A stretch of DNA of 64,000 bases from assembly GCF_003286085.1 (NCBI RefSeq), contig NW_020825288.1, forward strand, positions 20,274,001-20,338,000, in the 5' to 3' direction. Shown here piece by piece: positions 38,401 to 49,615 of this stretch. The notes below the pieces were generated by a model. It saw only the letters and a list, made by a program, of their open reading frames with translations. It made no database searches and had not been told where the DNA came from. This stretch comes from Drosophila persimilis (lineage: Eukaryota; Arthropoda; Insecta; Diptera; Drosophilidae). The position numbers were made by a program, and so were the translations under genes. The stretch's first letter is position 1, and the number at the start of each line of letters is the position of its first letter.

Positions 38401-41400
38401 CTAATGCTTACCCAATTTTATAGTCGCAAAATATTTTAAATACCTCAAATTATGTATAATATAAATATTTTTTATGAGCAATTGATCGGTTTCAGAGGCA
38501 GGTTGAATAATCAAAACCATTCAAACTTCATATTCAACTCTCTTGGAAGCAATAATAGAAAATACCTGTACTACTAAAAGTGTGGTTGTTAATTGGTAAC
38601 TTGGTAATTGGTAATAATTGTTCAAACAAATGTAGATTAATTTCAAAACAGATTCTTAAGATATTGAGATATTTTCAGCAGCAGCAACATTCCCTTGCCC
38701 TTGTATACCAAAAGCTAAGTGGAGAAGCATTGAACTGTCTGCCACACCCCAATGTCGGTTTGGCAGGGGGAAGGAGGGTGGGCAGAAGGTTGAATCAAGT
38801 ACACTGACGACAGACTTCTTGGCAAAACGGATTTCTGAGTATTCGTATTGTATAGTGGAGTGTATACAGAGGAGTGGATATTAAAAAGCCCGACGAAAAT
38901 CCGCCTGCATTCATGGCCTTTCCGTTCAAGTTCAATGAAATTACCAGTTGCGGTTGCTGTTGCTGCTGCTGCTGTTGCTGTTGCAGTGATTGTGGCCCGA
39001 TCATGCTGATTTTGTGGCCGTTTCTTGGCTTTGTTTTTGCTGTGCTTTTCTGTTTTGTTTGCCAGGTGCGGGAGTATCTCGTAGTGTTTGAAAAATAATT
39101 GATCTTGATGCGGCCTGCAATGCAGCTGCAAAACTGCAATTGCACTTGGAGATCGCTGCCTGATGTTGCTGTTGCTGATGCCGTTGCTGCTGCTGCTGCT
39201 GTTGCTGTTGCTGCTACGGCGGCTGTTGCGGCTGCCTCTCTAAGTGACAATGACACATTTTCTTTTTGTGATTCACTTGTTTTTGTAAGCCAAACAAACA
39301 TCGTATCGCGTTGCTCATTGTATTTGAAATATAATCAATGAATTAGCAATCAAATGCATTCAACAATTGCCGTCTCCAAAGTGGGAGACAGACCGAGTGT
39401 ATTATTAACAGATAGTTTTTTAATTAGCCAGGGGTTGTGCATATAAATTACAGCCATGGGAAAATACTCACATCCACTTAGTGCCGGCTTTTTTTTCCGC
39501 TTCAGACGGATCTCTCCTGATCGCAGGGCGCGCCTGCGCAAGACACAAAAGGTCAATTAACTTAATAAGCATTATTTTTGATCAATGTGTTTTCCGTTTT
39601 CCCCATTTCATTGCAGTATTTAAGCGTCACAATGCCATGCATCACCACCATCATCAGACAGCAACACCAAATATTGGCTTCTCGAAGGTAAGAAACTGAT
39701 TGAATTTCCCAAGAAATACGAGTCCAACAATTCATATCCAATCGGGGGATAATTAGGAGGTAGATTGCAGAATATCTGCAGTCATTTACCATAACGTATA
39801 ACCATAGTATAACCCCTACAGCTCCCCGCTTTGATGACATTTTGATTAGGCTCCCAGGGAGCGCAGGACCGAACCGAGAGAAACAACTCAATTTAAGCAA
39901 TCGCGCAGTGACAACTCAACCGAAAGTTCCCGGGAAAACAACTCTATTAATGGCACAAAAGCTGGCCATATCATAAGTCAGAAATCATTTGTGGCCGCCG
40001 CCACTTGCTGCGCCAAAAGCGAGAAGAGGCGAAACAATAAATGCCCGGGCCGGGGAAAAAGCTAGAGATTTGCCCAAAACCACCAGGAGCAGACAGTAGT
40101 CAGTCAAGAGCTGCCTGCCTGGCACTGACTGCTCCAGTCGGGCCAGATTGATCTACATACCTGTGCACACTCGTGACTGAATTAAATACTATGTATATCC
40201 ACCAGCCATAGTCATAGCACTCGTACTACTCTTTTCTTTTTCCCCTCTTTTTTGATTCTCCTTGTGACTGTTTTTGTTTTTGTTTTTTTTTTTTTCGTTT
40301 GTCAGTTGTCAACGCGAGCATAGGCCGGGCTTTTGGGCTAACAATTTATTAGTGTGCAGACGCGAAAATGAATTTGCATTTCCAACACAAGATTCAATTT
40401 ATATTTTTTCACAAAATAGAGGGTGTCACATAACAAGTTGGATTTGATTAGCCAGTTAAGAGTTAGTTGAATTGGCTGCAGGCTTTGTTGATTTTCAATG
40501 GGGTTTCAGTTCTGCAAAGTTAATTAAATTATGATTTACCAAATTAAAATAGTATAGATATAAATGTTTGGAAGCATTTGGAGAACAATTTTGATAATGT
40601 TTTGGTTTAAATTAAAAATAAATTTATTTAGAAAAATGTCCCAGGAGTATCTTCCGATGCAGGATCTCCAGTATTCGAACATTGAAGTTGCTTAGTATTT
40701 TTAATATATAGGATAAAGGCTATAGAATATAATATATAGGATATTATAGGATTCAAACTCTGGCCCAGGGACATGGTTTCTTATTTTATGCATCTGTATT
40801 CATTTTAATTGATTTTTGTATTAGAGAGTTATTTTCCGGCCTATCCCCTTCTTTTATCTAGGTTCTTTTAGAGTCATATGTGATAATTACAATACCCTAA
40901 AATATTCCTTATTAAACCACCAAAATGTTGTATCTGTTTTCTTTTCTTTCTTCTTCTCTACTATACTTCCCTGGTTGTTAATATTTTAATTCTTAGTTAG
41001 CAGTTAATTGTTAATTAAATAAATAAATAGTGGAGAGAGGTTAAAATGGGGAAGAGTACTTTAAAAATTCTTTTTTCAAAAAGAAATTATTAAGTAATTA
41101 TTTTTATATACATAAGTACATATTTATGAAAAATGCTAAGACAACTATTTTAGAAGAATTGTAGTCCTAGTAAAAATTCAATACCAACAGATCTGCCTAC
41201 ATTAAGCAACCATTTAAACCATCTCAATGGTAAAACTCCTTTACTCATCCACATATTTGTCTTGCAGGCACTTTCCGGCTTCCTGATGATGCTCACACAA
41301 AATGGCAAATTGCTCTATATATCGGATAATGCGGCCGAGTACTTGGGCCATTCCATGGTAAGAGTTTTGGCCAAAGTTTGCGAAAGTTTTGGTTTTGTTT

Positions 41401-42857
41401 GTTGTTTTTTTTTTGGTATTTCCTTCTGCTTAAGGGGTAAAATTGCTACAACCCGTGATACAAATCTCTGACAAGCGACAACAGGCAAACGACGATGCCT
41501 GTCGTCGTCGTCAGAGCATGTCATAGACTCGGAACAGCAGCGGCAGCAACATATTTGTTGCAAGTTTTTGTCTGTTGTTGGGGTTGCTGCTGCTGTGGTT
41601 GTTGTGGCTGCTCCCGTTGACAAGTTAGCAACTGTCTAAAGACCTAAAGAGCGAGACAGACACAGAGACCCGATTCATTGAGCTTATATAAATCCGTTTG
41701 CTTGTACGAGTACTACACAAAAGTTCCTTAAAAACTGCGGCTCGATTTTGCTGTTGTTGCTGTTTTAGTTTTCGTTGTTGTTGTTGTTGTTGTTGGCCGT
41801 GTTTCAAGCTTTGTTTATTGCACGTTTATGCTGCTTAAATAGCAAGGTTATACATATCTAAATAAACTTATATCTCTCTATATATACTCGCTATACTCTA
41901 TACTCGCATAGTATGTAACATGTACTACGTGGCCTTTCACTTTGCATTTGAACCAAAGTTTTAAATAAATCTCAGGCAGCGACCTGAGTGCAGCCTGGCT
42001 CACACATGTGACATATCTCCGTTCTACATTGCCAGAACAGACATTGACAAAGGTACGCGAGATTATGTGCCAGGTGATTGTCGGGCTCTTCAAGTCTTCG
42101 AGACTGCAACGGGGCGTATGTGCAACGAGCGAAAATTATGCCATAAATCAAAGCTAGCCAGAGCAGCAGACCCAGACCAGCAACAGATCGGATCCCGAAG
42201 TGGGTAATTGTTTGTGCAAATGGCTGGGACACTCGTACCCCCAAATACTCGATCAGCTTCCTATCAAAAGGAGGCCTTTCCCTGTGACCAGGCGCTCGAC
42301 ATGTGGTATGAGGCCACTTGTTATTTTTTAGCCAGACAACCTTTCATATCAACTAGAGCCTCATTGCAGCCCCTTGCAGCAGCTAACAACACTCTTGTTG
42401 CATGGGGGCCCGCTCTTGAAAGGCAGTCAGAGCATAGACAAGAACAAGACAAGGGGGAAAAAACTTTGCCAATTGGCAACCATGACATTTGACAGCCTTT
42501 TGGCCTTTGTGCCGGGCCTTATCAGGAGTGCAGAGGAGTCAGAGTCGGAGCCAGAGCCAGAGCCAGAGCCACAGCCAGAGCCAGAGCAAGACCAAGAGTC
42601 TTTGTCAGGGAGTGGAACTGGGAGACACCCACCACAAGCACCAACTAAATGGTCAGTGAAGTTCATAAATTTACTCGTATGCCATGTGTTGGCATAATTA
42701 CGGGCACAATAAACGGAATTGGTGTGCACATGGACAGGCCCAAAAGTGGATTGCCCAACCTTTTAATTTGTGGCAAGGCTCAGAGTTAGTTAGCGGCAAG
42801 AAAACGGCAGCAGCAAGAAGGGTACCACCAGCAGCAGCTACGACTGCGACAACCCAC

Positions 42858-42895
<38 letters not shown>

Positions 42896-45800
42896 ACTAC
42901 AGGCAAAGTTAATTAACAAACTGCCAAAAATGTCAATAGATCTTGGTAACATTGTTGGTGCTCTGGCTGTTGCTGTTGCTGTTGCTGTTCCGAATAGCCG
43001 ATGCTGCTTTGGCTATGTCCGATGTGGCTAATGTTGTTTCTGTTGTGCCTGTGTTGTTGGGCATCATAATTTGAATTCGATTTTTGCATATTCCCATAAC
43101 AAGTTGCCATTGTCATGTGTCATGTAGCGACAGTGGCCATAAATAAATTACAAGTACAACAACGGCAACAACATGCCATTATAAATTGGCCGACCGATCG
43201 GTTAGTTTTGTTTTAATCGCTCTCTCTCTCTCTCTTTAACTCCCTCTCGCTGTCTCTCTATCGATCGCTCTTTTGGCCAGCTCTATGGCCATAATTGTCA
43301 ACTATAATAAAAGCTTATGACATAAACGGCCAACAGGCAACAATTGGCATCACACAGACACACAAAGCCAGCCAAGATGACCGTGCGAAAGCCACAACAA
43401 CTGGCTGACACATCATTAACAAATTAAAACAATCGACTGACTAATTGAACTGAAGTTTCATTATCCTTAATCTCCATAAATGGGCACAGATGCGCTTTCA
43501 GAAAACTGAGCATTTTTTTGGATTCATCGGCATAAATGTGGGTGCATATACGAGAGAGTCCACAGATGACATCAATTTATTGTGATCAGTTCAAGGACAG
43601 CTAAATAGGAATAAGTGGGTTACAATTTAACACACAAATTTGAGGGACCTTCTAACAGTTATATTTTTTACATATTTTATTTAAAAAGAATTTTAATAAA
43701 TTCATTCCGACAAAGTTGAGTTGTAAATTGTACTCCAATTTTTAGTTAAAGATTTAAGAGGACACATTTTATATTCATTTAGATTACTATGGCCTAAAAA
43801 ATATATTATATAAAATATAATATAATATAATATAATATATAAAAATATATTACTTGGAAAATATCATTTGGAAAATGGACAATAAAATGATTAACAATTA
43901 ACAATATTATTTAACAAATAATCTTTTAAATCTTTTATTCAGGCTTAATACTGACATTAGTTAGGCGATGATTTGATCAAATAATTATTTATATCGCGGC
44001 TGAAACAATTTTATAAAAAATAGGAGCCACTCAGCAGCTGCAAGGAGTTCGGGCTACTACATTATTATCAACGTACTCGTTAAATATACAATATAGCACT
44101 ATGGAGTATAGAATAAAGCTTATATTTATATTGGAACTTATATTTAAAAAAAACAAAAATACGCAATGTCATCTCCTCTAATTGTTGCTTTTGTACCAAA
44201 CTATTTGCTGACCAGTGTAAACCCGTGTTAACTCTTTGTATCTCCTCTCTCTCTTTTGCCCTGTCTCTTTAATAGGAGGATCTGCTGATACATGGTGACT
44301 CCGTTTACGATATCATTGACAAACAGGATCACGCAACCATCCAGGCCGAGCTGAATCGGAACGTGCCACCGCAGCCAGGTGGCAGCCAGGCGAACAGCGG
44401 TGCTGGCGGCGGCGTCGGCGGCATGAGCGGCGACTCAACGTCCAGCAATGGCAGCGTTGGTGGTGTCGGTGGTGGCGGTGGCGCCTCCAGTCTGGAGGGC
44501 GAGCATCGCATGTTCCTCTGTCGCATGAATGTTAGTCGCAATGCGCGACGGCAAATGCGTTTCGGCGATCAAAAGGTGAGTGAAGAGCCCAAGGAATCGA
44601 GCGACTCGTTGAGTGTGTGTGGATGAGTAAGCGCGTGTAAGTCTCTGACAGAAATTGATGAATGAATCACCTGGGAAGCGTGTTGCGTGTAACACTTGGC
44701 CAGACTTTGGAGGCATCGTCTCGAGTCTCAGACTCCACTCCGCTTCAGCTTCGACATCTCGCTCTCTGCCATGAATTATGCATGAGGCGCAGAGACCGGG
44801 GAGAATGGAAAAATGGAAATGGAGATGGAGTTGGAGATGGAGATGGAGTTTCAGCATGCGTTTAGTCTGACTCTGGCTCTGACTCTGACTCTGGCGAGCG
44901 GCTAACTGGTCATACATCTTGCCAACGAGTTTAGGTTTCTATAAGCTGACAAACGATGACAGTTGATGCGGAACGGGTGGGTGCCCCAAGCTTCTCTCTC
45001 TCCCACCTTTCAGCCAACTGCTCTGATTGGCCGCCTCTCCACGGTCTGTTGATGATGATGTGAATAAAAAAGGCAGCAAAATGCCGCAAGAGTATGCCCA
45101 CCTCAACACACAACAATATGAAGTTGTCAGTGGGTCTGTGGCAGGCAAGCTGTGCTCCTCTCGACGCGGGCAGGTTGAACAAGACAAGACCAAATCTGTC
45201 AACGTGTTGAGCGACGCGTTGGCTGTGACTCTGACTGTGGCAGGCAGCCACCGTTGCCCGTTTTGGGATGGATGTGCCCCCGGCTACTGTGCAGAGTCGT
45301 CTCTCGCAATGTTGTGGGCGGTCGCTTCACTTTTATTCATATCTCCGATCCGCTCTTTTTTTCGCGTCCATTTTTCTCCTCAGTGCAGCGACACACAGAT
45401 GTGCGGCGGCGGTTAAAATTATGGAGATAAGGCAAGGCGTTGACAGTTGGCTGAAAACGTTTTTAATTAAGTTGAATGTTGGCAGTTTAATGAGGTGCAG
45501 GAAGTGCATGTTGAGAGATTTTCTCATCACTGTACGCGGATAAAGTTGTTAAAAGATTATGTTATGTTGGAGTAGGCCCAAAAAGGTAGCAGAAGAGAGA
45601 TCTTTGAATGAATGAAACGTGGTGAGAAATAACCAAAAAAAAAAAAAGGATAAAGACAACTACAGAGCTGATCTTTAAGATCTTTTTAAAGTCCTCTTAA
45701 ATAGACTGGTTTTTAAAACCTTCAGAGGTCAATCATTGTAATTCCATCCTTGAATAAAGATCTTTAGAGAAAGTTTTTCCAAATGCTAATTAACCATCCT

Positions 45801-48800
45801 ATAGCCTAGTAATAATGGTCAACTGTTCGGATCTGAATACCAACATTAGCTACACACAACTTTCGAATCCATTCCCAGCCTAGGAAATCGAATACCTAGC
45901 ATAAGACCCACATGAACTGTACCAGCGATAACCCTCAAAGTCGAACCCCAGCCCAGAAATCCAAGCGCATTCACTCGCAGTCAGCAGGCAGGCAGCAGTC
46001 AGCAGTCAGGCAGGCACACTCGTTAATATGCAATAAAAATGGACCAATAAATAATTATGAATGAGGTCAGGCATAGTTCAGTGCTAGTACCTAGTACCCA
46101 GACAGTCATTCTCGTACCCCATAGACAAAAGACACAAAAAAAAAAAATCAACCAACAACAACCAAGAAGAAACGGCGACAGCGCCGGCAGTGGCGCCTGC
46201 TCCCCAGTCTAAGGTCGTCTCATTTACCAAAAAATAAAGAGAAAAAAAACCCCAAACGATGCTGGCGTCTGCGTCATCGACGGGTTTGGGGGATCTGGCA
46301 GTGGGACTGGGTTTCGGTATCAGGATCGTCGGAGCTGCATTTGCATTTAAGCAGAAGAGGCTGCAGCGGCCCATAAGCTACGAAAATGCAATTGCAGTTG
46401 GGACGAAATAAATGCAGGCACGTTTTAATTGGGAGACAATGGCTCGAAGACTGTGACTGACTCTCGCAGACTGCCTCGGAGACTGCCTGGTGTGTGTTTC
46501 TGTGTGTGGAGTAGAGGAGGTAGGAGTCCCAGGCTGGAGTCAATACTGGGACAAAACATTTCTGTGATTGCCTTTTTTAAATTATGGAATCAGAGTAAAA
46601 TGTCTATGAGAGAGAATCCCGGCATGCCGAGCCAAAAATGGCCATACTACTGCCCGCCAGCCAGTAACAGGGCAACGTCGTTGGGCGCCAATTTTCGTGG
46701 GAGCCAGCCGAATGTGGTCCCAGAGAAAAACTCCAGATCCTCAACTCGTTCTCGCTCTGCCTCTCTGTCTTGCAGGTTGTTCTTGTACAGGGTCACTATT
46801 TGTCATTTCTGCCGCTCTGCAGTCGGAACGAGCCCGTCTTCTTGGCCACCTGCACGCCCATCGCCATGCCCGAGACGCGGGAGTGTGTGGTACAAGGTGC
46901 CACCAATGTGTTTACCACGATCCACTCGATGGATATGAAAATCGCACACATCGATAAGAAGTGAGTAGCCACCGAAAAATATTGGATATATTTAGTAAAT
47001 GATTTTTATTATGTATTCATTAATAATCATTTCTTTGAAATCCGTTTATTGTTTGATCTTCTTAGTGGAGAGTTCCATTTGGGCTATGAAAAGAGCACAT
47101 TGCAGGCAACATCTTGGTACAATCTGATTCACAGCGAAAACCTTCGGGAGGCGCAAAGCAAACACAGGCTAAGTAAGTGATTATTAATGTTTTTCCTTAG
47201 TATAAATATTCAATTTAAAAGTGGAAATGTATAGTTTTGAATTCTTGTATTCGATTTCATGGCTATAATTTAGGTTAAATGAAATCTTGAACGATATAAG
47301 CTCAAATCGAGCAGAAAAGTCTATAAAATCCTTGTAGCTGCTTAGAATTTATTCAAAATAAGTCTAAATTGATAAGTTAACTAAAAAAGAAACTACTAGA
47401 TAATGGATTAAATTAATTTGATCTGACATCAAAAGTTTCAGAATCTTATATCTTTTGAGATCAAAATCATAAAAATGATCAACATCATTCAATCCGCTTG
47501 AATGGCTTTATGGATCTATAAAAACCTGTTTAAACTACAAATGTACATAAATGAAATTTAGAATTAAATCAGAAATTGATTGTAATCTGAAACGTTGAAT
47601 GAGTAGCATTTTAAATCGATTAATATATATTGAAGTGATTGAAAAAATGCATCTAAAAAAATTCAACAAAATTGATTTGATATCTAATATTATTAATTCA
47701 AATCTTGAAAAATCGGGCTTGCCCCATAGTGATAATATAATAATTATATTTAAAAAATTAATTGATATTCCATTCACAGTAACCCAATCGGAACAGGATC
47801 GCAGCTGTATCCTGCTAGTGCGAATGCAGCGCTCCAGTGGAGAATACACGTGGGTCCATGTGGTGCTACAGGTGCGGGATAGTCCAGACTCCACCCAGCA
47901 GCCTGTGATCGTGTGCACCAATCAAGTTCTCAAGTAAGTAGAAACCTCTCCGAATACACCAATCCATATCCACCTATCCAGAGACACACGATAACCCATG
48001 GATAACCCTAAATCGATTGCATTTTTAGTGATCGCGAGGCTTCTGTAATGCTGGCCAACTCCTGGCTGTACCACTATTACACCGTACAGTCAAAGATCCA
48101 ATTTGGTATGCCGCTGGACAGCGGTATGCGAGTGCCACCCGGTAGCTCCTCCAGCGGTTATTACAGCCCCCATTCGACGCACTCGCAGCAGACGCAAGGT
48201 GGTAGCACTCCCGGCCTGAGCATGACGAATGCCGCTGCTGGGATGACGACTGTGTTTGGCAGTCATCATCATCCGCATCACCCGCACCACCATCATCATC
48301 ACCACCACCCAGCCGCGGCCTATCATCATCATCCGCATATGGGGAGTTATGGCGGCGTCTATCACGCGGAGGCGGCCATCGAGCTGAAGGAGGATCAGCC
48401 ACTGTTCAGCTTCCAGGAGCCCGTCGACTATAGTCAGGTGAACGGTGGCGCAGGGAGCGGTGGCAGCCCAGTCACACCTATCGCCACCACAACCCCCAAC
48501 CCCTCTAGTAGCGCCAGCCAGAAGTCCACTCAATCAGCCACGCCTCCGCCTCCAAAAAAGCGTGCCCGGAACAAGCTGGAGCCGCTGTATCTGCATGCAG
48601 AACGCTCCCCGGCGGCAGCGATTACGCCGGAGCCGGACTGTTACGCCCTGCACCCACATCCGGCGACGGCATATGCCTCATCCGCGGTGGCCAGCAACGA
48701 TGCCTCGGTCATCTATGCCACCATTGTGCCGACGAGACCACGGCTGCCGAACAAATCGCTGCCCCCCGATCCGGCGGACTTCATCGAGCAGTGGAATCCC

Positions 48801-49615
48801 AGTCCGCCGTGGTCAGAGTCGGCCCAGAAGGCCTCACTGGACAGCTTTGGGTCCTCCCACGAGCTGAGTCCCTGTATCACGACCACACCGCCCACGCCCA
48901 CCAGTGCGACGCCCCACCAGAGTGGCCTCGGCACGCAGACCATCGGACCGGCCTTTAGCTTTGAGTGGATGTCCGATCCCCTGGTGCCACTGACCTATCA
49001 GCAGTGGCCACCCACAGGAGACCATCACCAGCAGCTGTCACAGCACCTGGCCGCGACACAGCAGCAGCAGAATCAGCCACATCATCATCATCATCATCCG
49101 CACCAGCATCATCATCAGCAGCACCAGCATCTCATCCTCCAGCAGCAGCAGCACCAGCAGCAGTCCCAACAGTTAACACTTCATCATGTCCACGTGGCGG
49201 GGGGGACGACAACAACAGCGACAACGCGTGCGGAGCATTCCATCGATGGGGTAGCGCCGGTTCCGTCACTACCGATACCCATACCCATACCGATACCCAT
49301 AGCGATACCGCTGACGGTGACCACGGGCCATGCAGATGCCGGAGAACCGGTTGAGGATAGAGGTTAGTACATTTTGATTGGCACGATTTTTTATGAAGCT
49401 GCGGCCAATTGGCGGACCGATGCTAAGTAATTAAGGTCGACAAAAACATAGCTATCCCATCCCCGAAACTAGTAAAAAGTATCTTAATTATTGATAAGAC
49501 CGGAGGAGATTCTTTGGAGCTTCCGCCAGCCACCAGCCACTAGCCACATGCCACGCTTATGCTAATGCCCCTCGCCATCGCGCTCCCTCTTCTGCTTGCA
49601 GATCCCAAAAATTAG
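26571..49615 (+). CDS. dysf: dysfusion, bHLH-PAS transcription factor (10 coding exons, 930 aa)
   Basis: Coding exons: 26571-26926, 36335-36516, 39617-39687, 41268-41357, 44276-44575, 46776-46960, 47066-47172, 47780-47933, 48029-49362 and 49602-49615. Every junction is GT-AG and the phases agree, giving 2793 nt. Domains: a Gln-rich N-terminus (residues 23-112); bHLH (about 119-179; STKGASKMRRDLINAE is the basic region and NPAS4/NXF-like signature); PAS-A (about 204-372) with a Gly/Ser-rich loop (263-309); PAS-B with its C-terminal PAC part (about 395-480); and a long disordered tail with a basic KKRARNK nuclear-localisation-type motif (658-664), His- and Gln-rich runs and a Pro-Ile repeat. 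In flies Dysfusion dimerises with Tango, prefers TCGTG-type sites, and acts in tracheal fusion-cell nuclei and at leg joints. Start choice: the ATG is the first in the open frame after a good acceptor; the codon at 26553 is GTG. The length is close to the roughly 900 residues I recall for the melanogaster protein. Confidence 0.95.
26641..26909. repeat. CAG/CAA trinucleotide repeat region in dysf exon 1
   Basis: Interrupted CAG/CAA runs encode polyglutamine. Mixed codons suggest an old, partly stabilised expansion rather than a pure recent one. Confidence 0.9.
27475..27512. repeat. (GGAGCT)n hexamer tract
   Basis: About six near-perfect GGAGCT units within dysf intron 1. Confidence 0.8.
32401..32431. 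repeat. (AC)15 microsatellite
   Basis: Perfect dinucleotide run in dysf intron 1. Confidence 0.95.
33368..33389. repeat. (CTG)7 microsatellite
   Basis: Perfect trinucleotide run in dysf intron 1. Frames across it are low in complexity and not coding. Confidence 0.9.
36335..36516 (+). CDS. dysf: dysf coding exon 2 (bHLH domain)
   Basis: Completes R119 and encodes residues 120-179 plus one base of V180. Basic region: STKGASKMRRDLINAE. Helix 1 runs to LRDLLPLP, the loop is QSTRQR, and helix 2 is LSQLQLMALVCVYVRKANYF. The arrangement is that of the NPAS4/Dysfusion group. The acceptor is CCGTTGCAG and the donor GTAAGC. Confidence 0.96.
36517..39616 (+). other. dysf: dysf intron 2 (3100 bp)
   Basis: Contains (GGAGAT)n at 36619-36639, an AT-rich block (38160-38480) and CTG/TTG-rich stretches near 38955-38985 and 39165-39200. 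Alanine- and leucine-rich frames on minus there come from the repeats. No exon is supported. Confidence 0.85.
39617..39687 (+). CDS. dysf: dysf coding exon 3 (linker, His run)
   Basis: A small exon of 71 nt that completes V180 and encodes residues 181-203: FKRHNAM, five histidines, then QTATPNIGFSK. It links the bHLH to PAS-A. The acceptor is TTTCATTGCAG and the donor GTAAGA. Confidence 0.93.
39688..41267 (+). other. dysf: dysf intron 3 (1580 bp)
   Basis: Mostly AT-rich in its second half (40370-41200), with an oligo-T run near 40284-40296. No exon or structured element was recognised. Confidence 0.85.
41268..41357 (+). CDS. dysf: dysf coding exon 4 (start of PAS-A)
   Basis: 90 nt in phase 0 at both ends, encoding residues 204-233: ALSGFLMMLTQNGKLLYISD then NAAEYLGHSM. 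This is the classic first beta strands and helix of a PAS fold. Skipping it would keep the frame but destroy PAS-A. Confidence 0.95.
42545..42588. repeat. (GAGCCA)n hexamer tract
   Basis: About seven imperfect GAGCCA units. The opposite-strand Gly/Ser frame is an artefact of the repeat. Confidence 0.8.
43205..43290. promoter_or_regulatory. dysf: GAGA/GCCAT cluster in dysf intron 4, PRE-like candidate
   Basis: (CT)n runs at 43221-43235, CTCTCGCTGTCTCTC at about 43243-43257, then ATCGATCG and two GGCCA-type sites including ATGGCCAT within 30 bp. GAGA factor and Pho cores together resemble Polycomb response or enhancer elements. Motif-based only. Confidence 0.25.
43800..43852. repeat. TATAA pentamer AT tract
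   Basis: Near-perfect reiteration of TATAA/ATAAT units in an AT-rich intron segment. Confidence 0.85.
44276..44575 (+). CDS. dysf: dysf coding exon 5 (PAS-A with Gly-rich insert)
   Basis: 300 nt, phase 0 at both ends, residues 234-333. EDLLIHGDSVYDIIDKQDH is PAS-A core. A Gly/Ser-rich loop of about 47 residues follows (263-309, including GGVGGMSGDSTSSNGS). The fold then resumes at HRMFLCRMNVSRNARR. The acceptor is CTTTAATAG and the donor GTGAGT. Confidence 0.95.
44576..46775 (+). other. dysf: dysf intron 5 (2200 bp)
   Basis: Contains (GGAGAT)n-type DNA at about 44806-44849, a CTCTGA run near 44870-44893 and oligo-A runs near 45635 and 46137. No exon is supported. The frame running from 46429 into exon 6 is open only because it reads back from the exon. 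Confidence 0.85.
46776..46960 (+). CDS. dysf: dysf coding exon 6 (end of PAS-A)
   Basis: 185 nt encoding residues 334-394 and two bases of N395: VVLVQGHYLSFLPL, then NEPVFLATCTPIAMPE. It ends HSMDMKIAHIDK. It follows TCTTGCAG and ends at GTGAGT. Confidence 0.96.
47066..47172 (+). CDS. dysf: dysf coding exon 7 (PAS-B)
   Basis: 107 nt encoding residues 395-430 and one base of I431: GEFHLGYEKSTLQATSWYNL then IHSENLREAQSKHRL. This is the start of PAS-B. A 105-bp intron precedes it (46961-47065). Confidence 0.96.
47173..47779 (+). other. dysf: dysf intron 7 (607 bp)
   Basis: Strongly AT-rich with no repeat or exon signal. The acceptor is CATTCACAG. Confidence 0.88.
47780..47933 (+). CDS. dysf: dysf coding exon 8 (PAS-B/PAC)
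   Basis: 154 nt encoding residues 431-481 and two bases of N482: TQSEQDRSCILLVRMQRSS, then YTWVHVVLQVRDS, the conserved final strands of PAS-B. An E-box (47847) falls in codons here. A 95-bp intron follows (47934-48028). Confidence 0.96.
48029..49362 (+). CDS. dysf: dysf coding exon 9 (C-terminal activation-type tail)
   Basis: 1334 nt encoding residues 482-926 and one base of residue 927. It begins NDREASVMLANSWLYHYYTV, the end of the PAS-B region. The rest is disordered: a His run (561-575), the Ser/Thr/Pro-rich segment with KKRARNK (658-664), conserved-looking PADFIEQWNPSPPWSE (overlapping 48775-48825), a His/Gln-rich part (about 813-868) and a Pro-Ile dipeptide repeat (about 893-912). Gln-rich and Pro-rich tails of this kind commonly act in transcriptional activation. 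If the donor at 49363 (GTTAGT) is not used, translation stops at TAG 49365-49367 with the ending EDRG. Confidence 0.94.
49266..49315. repeat. Imperfect (CCGATA/CCCATA)n tract in dysf exon 9
   Basis: Hexamer-like repetition encodes the PIPIPIPIPIAIP stretch. It shows repeat expansion within the coding tail. Confidence 0.8.
49363..49601 (+). other. dysf: dysf intron 9 (239 bp)
   Basis: Donor AGAG then GTTAGT; acceptor CTTCTGCTTGCAG. The acceptor is strong and the donor moderate. Retention changes only the last residues. Confidence 0.6.
49602..49615 (+). CDS. dysf: dysf coding exon 10 (last four residues and stop)
   Basis: G plus AT gives D927, followed by PKN and TAG (49613-49615), so the protein would end EDRDPKN. 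It is supported by the strong acceptor and consistent phase. Its shortness means the sequence alone cannot prove it. Confidence 0.6.

Larger units (their letters stand above)
41358..44275 (+). other. dysf: dysf intron 4 (2918 bp)
   Basis: Holds (GTT)n at 41774-41795, a (GAGCCA)n tract at about 42545-42588, a CAG run near 42863-42890, a GAGA/GCCAT cluster near 43205-43290 and an AT-rich end that includes repeated TATAA units (43800-43850). Frames at 42208-42697 and 42684-43031 follow the repeats and have no splice support. Confidence 0.85.

Noticed and set aside
42863-42892. CAG run as a possible polyglutamine exon in dysf intron 4
   Set aside because: No acceptor or donor in phase with exons 4 or 5, which already join perfectly in phase 0.
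48025-48943. Several 70-150 codon frames on both strands within dysf exon 9
   Set aside because: They overlap a well-supported coding exon and mirror its His/Pro-rich codons.
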